Shown: one piece after another, positions 59,801-64,000 of the stretch | Position numbering within the stretch: position 1 is the stretch's first letter | Layout: every line of letters starts with the position of its first letter | Assembly (NCBI GenBank): GCA_007449985.2 | Contig: VIIQ02000831.1 | Span: forward strand, 248,001 to 312,000 | DNA length: 64,000 bases | DNA from: Desmodesmus armatus | Lineage: Eukaryota; Chlorophyta; Chlorophyceae; Sphaeropleales; Scenedesmaceae | Direction: 5' to 3' | Notes under the pieces: model-generated | Seen by the model: only the letters and a program-made list of their open reading frames with translations | Told to the model about the DNA's origin: nothing | Database searches by the model: none | Program-made: the position numbers and the translations under genes

Positions 59801-61800
59801 GCGCAGCACATACCTGTGTATTCTCTGCGTGTTTGTCTTCTGGGATGCTGACGATCAACTGCATTGCCGTGCTGTGTTGTGCTGTGATGTGCTTGTTGAG
59901 CAACACACAGGCCTCTGAGGTGTACATGGCGTTTGTTTTCCAGAAGGTGGCCGGGCCAGGGGATGCCAAGGCGCCTGCCTTGCCGCCGCCGGACAAGAAG
60001 CCTGCAGGCGCAGGCGCAGGGCAGGGCGGCAGGGCAGGAGGCTTCCAGGGGCAGCGCCAGGGTGGCTGGGGCGGCAACAAGGTACGCTTGGGCTCGGCTG
60101 GTGTGCTGCCCTGATGGGGGACTGTTTGCTCCAGTCAAAGAAACGGCAAACAGGAGCAGGGGCGGGCTGCTGGCATGCTATGTCAGGGTGTCGTCTCACA
60201 CATGCAGAGGAGTGGATTATCCAATGTTCCAGCTGGGATGTTTGGCACACTTGTGTCACTGTCAAACAGCAGGCGAGCGCAGTTTGCACAAGTTGCCACG
60301 TGTGGACGTGATCACAACAGTACTGCTGCCTGGCTGCTGATGACCATGCTGCTGTCTTTCACGCTACCACTGCTGCTGCCGCAACCAACAGCAGCAGGTC
60401 TCCAGCCTGGATTGGGTCCTGCCCTATCAAGCCACCTCCCTGGCCCCTCAGGACATGCCGGTGGTGTCACACAACCTCAAGCAAGAGCGGCTGCAGCAGC
60501 GGCGAGTAGCCCTCAACCGCTGGGTGATCTACCCGCCGCCGCTGCCGATTTTCAGCGGGCCCATACAGGCGGAGGATGGGAGGGAGATCTACCAAAAGCT
60601 GCCCAATGGGATGCCCGTCCACACGTAAGCACCGTCTCTTGGCCAATGGGACTTTCCTCCCTTCAAGGCTTGCAGGCTGGGCAGATTTTATCGGAATCGA
60701 GTTCAGCAATGCGCCAACCATGGGCCTTGCAGCTGGACTGCCTGTGTGGGTGGTCCTGCTGGGTCCCCTGACAGCTCGGTCCTTGCCTTGAAACCGGCAG
60801 GCTGCACAGTCGCCCATGCAGGCTGTGCTTTTGTCACCCAGTGGCTTCGAGTTAACTGCCAGCTTGGTAGAGGTGTTGGTGGCGACCGTGTCTGCTGCTC
60901 CATCGATGTTGGTCACCGCTCAACTGCTGCCTGTTGTGTGCTTGTGTGTACTGCAGTTACGCTCAGGAGCTTGACTACTGGCGGCAGCAGCAGGAGCAGC
61001 AACAGCAGCAGCAGCAGTACCAGCATGGTGCAGTACAACAAGCGCAGCATGGGCCACCACCGCCGCAGCAGCAGCATCCACAGCACAGTGCAGCAGGGCC
61101 GCCCCGCAACGGCGCACAGCAGCAGCATTCGGGGCAGCCTGCCCGCTTGCCACCCCAGGGGGGCAACAGCAGCAGCAGCAGCATACCTCCTGACCCTCCA
61201 GCAGCACCTGCCGGCAGAGGCAGGGGCAGGGGCCGCAAGGGGCCAGCACCACCCACAGCTGCAGCAGGGGAGGATACAGAGGGCGCAGCAGGGCGGGGCA
61301 GAGGGAGAGCCCGGGGCAGGGGCAGGGGAGGCAGGACTGCAGGGACCAAGCGGGAAAGGCCGGATGAGGAGCTTGAGCCTCAGGAGGACCCCGCAGCAGC
61401 AGGAGTGGATGGTGCGGCAGCTAACGGCAGCAGTGAGCAGCCTGCTGCTGCCAAGAAGCAGGCCATGCAGTTGCAGCAGCCTCCTGCAGCAGATGGTGCA
61501 GAAGATGGAGCGGATGCTGGCGAGGACGATCAGCAGCATGATGAACATGAGCTTGATGGCGAAGCAGCAGCAGCAGCGCCACATCCAGCTGCTGCAGGAG
61601 CAGTAGCTGGAGCGGGGGGTGCAGCAGCAGCAGCAGCAGGGCCGCCTGTGCCCAAGGTTCCAATATCTGCCGACGCAAAGCTGGCAAAAGTGAAGGCGGC
61701 AGATCCGATGGAGTACAAGGAGCGGGAGCAGCCTGCACCTCTGTCACGCGACTTCCTGGCTGCACTCATCTTGAAGGCGCCCCCGTATGCAGACGACTAG
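56870..61800 (+). CDS. mRNA cap guanine-N7 methyltransferase (RNMT/Abd1 type) with a long Gln/RG-rich tail (12 exons)
   Basis: Exons: 56870-56947, 57040-57119, 57280-57358, 57569-57659, 57956-58126, 58410-58519, 58872-59021, 59278-59322, 59632-59703, 59911-60081, 60398-60624, 60957-61800. Phases close: 705 aa, stop TAG. The enzyme adds the N7 methyl group to the mRNA cap using S-adenosylmethionine, in the nucleus. Visible blocks are HYDLHAQQQQ, KKFHNEIKRRLIYR, the AdoMet motif LIDYACGRGGDINKW, GYVKGLDIAAAEIQEAQRRF, CMFAIHYFFDKPES, GGYFIGCVPDG, PFGSTYIMEIPD, EYMVFEKVLIAEAGKLGL and EVYMAFVFQK, in family order. After the domain come a Gly/Arg-rich linker, a well-conserved-looking block (SLDWVLPYQATSLAP, RWVIYPPPLPIFSGP), poly-Gln, and an RG-rich basic stretch (GRGRGRARGRGRGGR) that could bind RNA. 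Exon 5 could also end at 58132, adding two codons. Residues 1-30 rest on one small exon, supported by phase. Confidence 0.92.
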
Positions 61801-62707
61801 CTCAGCGACCAGCAGGTGCAGCGGGTGCCTGGCTAAGGCTGGCGATGTGGTGTCCTGCCTTACGGAAGCGTCATGCCGGCAGTGACGACTCGCCCGGCCT
61901 GTTTTGCTGCTGTGGTGTCTGTCGGGTTGTCCAGCAGTTCACCACACCACTTCAGGGCAATGCGTGTGTGTGTGCGCGATCGCAGCTGCTGCTGCCACAT
62001 ATGCATCCAGCACCAAACCAGCCATGCAATCGTGGACAGGATGTGCTGCCAACCACACGACTGGTTGACAAACGCGGATATGTTTTGCTGTGTCACTTAC
62101 AGGCATTCTGCTCAGACAGTTAGCATTCCCTGATGCACAGCTATGTACTTGATTCATATACTGTGGGCAGTATTGAAATGCCGCAGCCACACTCTGTCAC
62201 ACAGTGTGTGGCGCCAATGGCGAGTGTTGAGGTGTTGTGGTTTTTACGGTGAGCTACTCGCCGGTCTTGTGTTGTGAGGATGTGAGTGCATCCAAGCACC
62301 TTGGAGCATGCCCATCAATTACACAGCCGGCGCCAACTTGATGCAAGTTTGCCAAGCCAGTGTGCCGAGCACACCCCGGCAGCATGCCCCACGCCCCAGC
62401 AGTTCCTAGGAAGCTCCTGCCTCTGTGTGCACATAAACAAGAAAGCCTACCCCGGCTAACTCTGTTTCCCCCACTGTCGACCACCTCACATACAGGTGAC
62501 ACACCTTTACCAACCTCTCAGCAGTGCAGTGCATCAACAGGCTCTCCGCATTCCGACAGAGCGAGCAGACAGGCGGTAGGAAGGCCCTACCTGCTGCCCT
62601 CAGTAGGAGCGTTCAGCCTGCAAACTAAGGCTTGGCATCAGCAGTGAAATACGTTCACATGTGCTGTGCAGCAATGTGGCCTCGCATGCCATCACTGTCA
62701 CGAGGGG
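61801..62707. other. Non-coding interval between convergent 3' ends
   Basis: This lies between the cap methyltransferase stop and the next minus-strand stop. The plus strand is T/G-rich to about 62300 and then becomes C/A-rich, matching a change of transcribed strand. A minus-strand TGTAA near 62098 is a candidate polyadenylation motif for the gene on the right. I see no conserved coding block. Confidence 0.5.
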
Positions 62708-63064
62708 CTAGCAGTAGCGACACATGGAAACAGTGTCCGCAAAGTCACTGGGCCGGGTAAGGGCCGCTCTGGTAGGCTGCTTGGCAGCAGCATGTGGAAA
62801 GCATTCTGACAGTTGTGTGCACTCCAGGCGCTCGCAGTGGATCTCAAAGAGTGATGCATCACACAGCATGCACTGCAAGCAACATGCCTGCAGGACTCGA
62901 GCTGTACAGCATGCCCTCAACTACCTTCAGGAATAAGTAAAGCTTCCAACCCCGGAGCGCCTCCTGCAAACAGGCACTGCTTGTGCACCCCAGAACGGCA
63001 TGGAGGCCTTGAGTGATCAGCAGCAACTCGGTACCGGGCGCTGCCTCAGCACCAGCAGTATCAC
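62708..63064 (-). CDS. 3' exons of an unrecognised gene continuing to the right
   Basis: Two minus-strand exons fit: 63064-62925 and 62887-62708, joined by a 37-nt intron (GTAGTT...TGCAG) with phases agreeing and stop TAG at 62710-62708. The intron is unusually short, so the junction is tentative. The first reads PGTELLLITQGLHAVLGC and RGWKLYLFLK; the second is cysteine rich (ACCLQCMLCDASLFEIHCER, LECTQLSECF) and ends DFADTVSMCRYC. The predicted protein looks genuine rather than repeat-driven, but I do not recognise a family. Upstream exons should lie beyond 63064, possibly outside the window. Confidence 0.45.
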
Positions 63065-64000
63065 CTGAGCCAGGCAAGCTTGAGCCTTTTTGGCCACTCA
63101 GCGCTATCTGCCGATCCAGCACGCCTGGCCGCCTGCACTCATATGTACATGCTGCCAAGCAACCAAAGCTGCAGCACAGCCCAGCAACTCACGGCACAGG
63201 AGACTGACACACGCATGCACCAATATGTACGCAACACTTTGCGGGCAGCATCCTTGTGCCCCGCAACGCCCCACAGCCCCAAACACACCACGCCCTGAAT
63301 TACACCTGCTGATCTGTACACAACACCTGCTTCATACCCACACTGGAGACCCGCAATCATGCCAAGCCACTTCATCCCTAGCATATGCACACAAATGGCA
63401 GGCAGGAGGCCACCACAATCAGAAACACCCTGCTCACAGCAGCCCTGTCATACAACACCCTGCAGTATCGACACAACCCTGCCATCCCAAGACAACATCA
63501 CGTCAGGATTAGTCATGCACAATAAGACAGGACACAACACCCAGCCGCGGGTGCGATACTTGAAGCGCTACATCGGAAACAATTGTGTCACACACTACAA
63601 ACAGCATGCCAAGCAAGGGGCTGACCACATGTAGGCAGCTGGGCGATAGACAGCGCCTTGTCACTGTCAGCACCAAACAACAGAATCCTCCTACTGGGGC
63701 TGAGCCCCAAGTAGCGCGCCAGGTGTGCAAAACCACATGCGGTGCTTCAGTATGCAGTACCGCAAAAAAAATACCCTGAAAAGCCCAGCTGCATGTACTG
63801 TGCATGTGGGCACAGCCTGTGCTGGTGTGTGCGGCACACTTCTCAGGCGTCTGGTAACAAGTTGGTCCAATAGAAACAAGCCAGCAGGCAGGGGGAGCGA
63901 GAGGTACGAAGCTCCCAGCCAAGAGCTAGTGACTGTGTGCTGGGATGAGGAACCTGATGCAACCAGGGTGAAGAGATTGCCTGTGTAGGGTGAAGGCACA
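63065..64000. other. C/A-rich end of window, probably intronic for the minus-strand gene
   Basis: The plus strand is strongly C/A-rich, as in other minus-strand transcribed non-coding DNA here. I see no convincing exon. A possible small one lies near 63955-63985 on the minus strand (NLFTLVAS between a CAG acceptor and a GT), but it is too short to support. Confidence 0.4.

Noticed and set aside
63509..63922. Minus-strand ORF of 137 codons near the right edge
   Set aside because: It has no motif or conserved-looking segment, and no phase-compatible link to the exons at 62708-63064 could be shown.

Overview
This is nuclear DNA from a chlorophyte green alga. A chlorophycean is my guess from style; no single marker settles it. 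The evidence is intron-dense genes with GT-AG junctions, coding DNA full of CAG/GCA-type triplet runs that give poly-Gln, poly-Ala and poly-Ser, TGTAA motifs behind several genes, and a plant-like tRNA-Trp. There is no operon structure, ribosome-binding site, CRISPR array or bacterial feature. I rebuilt spliced genes by hand from splice signals, codon phase and family similarity. Almost all exon sets close in phase, which is the main internal check on them.

Layout, left to right: the 3' end of a TRAPPC13 gene (+, 1-1476); a HEI10/CCNB1IP1 meiotic RING ligase gene (-, 2695-5841); a small secreted, probably GPI-anchored cysteine-rich protein (-, 7012-9488); a very large low-complexity Gln/Ser/Ala protein (+, 10731-20359); a minisatellite and T/G-rich non-coding tract (20360-23615); a Crypton-like tyrosine-recombinase element (about 23616-29901; gene on -, 24027-29598); a second secreted protein with the same N-terminal cysteine pattern plus a Kazal domain and a heavily N-glycosylatable tail (+, 30695-35203); a multi-span membrane protein built on an internal duplication (-, 37391 to about 41550) with a tRNA-Trp(CCA) nested on the opposite strand of one intron; an acid lipase with a one-base frameshift (+, 42125-45068); an unrecognised Ala/Pro-rich ORF (-, 46390-47490); a Slo/BK-type potassium channel of 17 exons (-, 48361-56615); an mRNA cap guanine-N7 methyltransferase (+, 56870-61800) starting 254 bp from the channel and divergent from it; and the last exons of an unrecognised gene (-, from 62708).

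The genes are mostly unrelated housekeeping or cell-surface functions and do not form a pathway. The most interesting items are four. First, the Crypton-like element joins an Ndc10/CBF3-type recombinase to a GCR1_C-type DNA-binding region, is flanked by opposed clusters of a GCGGAC motif with roughly 10-bp spacing, and carries one in-frame stop. Second, the two secreted proteins flanking it at a distance share a C-x(5,6)-C-x2-C-x-C signature. Third, long hairpins lie in introns of two genes. Fourth, splice-site regions have been tandemly duplicated inside two introns. Exon ends come from sequence reading only; no transcript or database was consulted.
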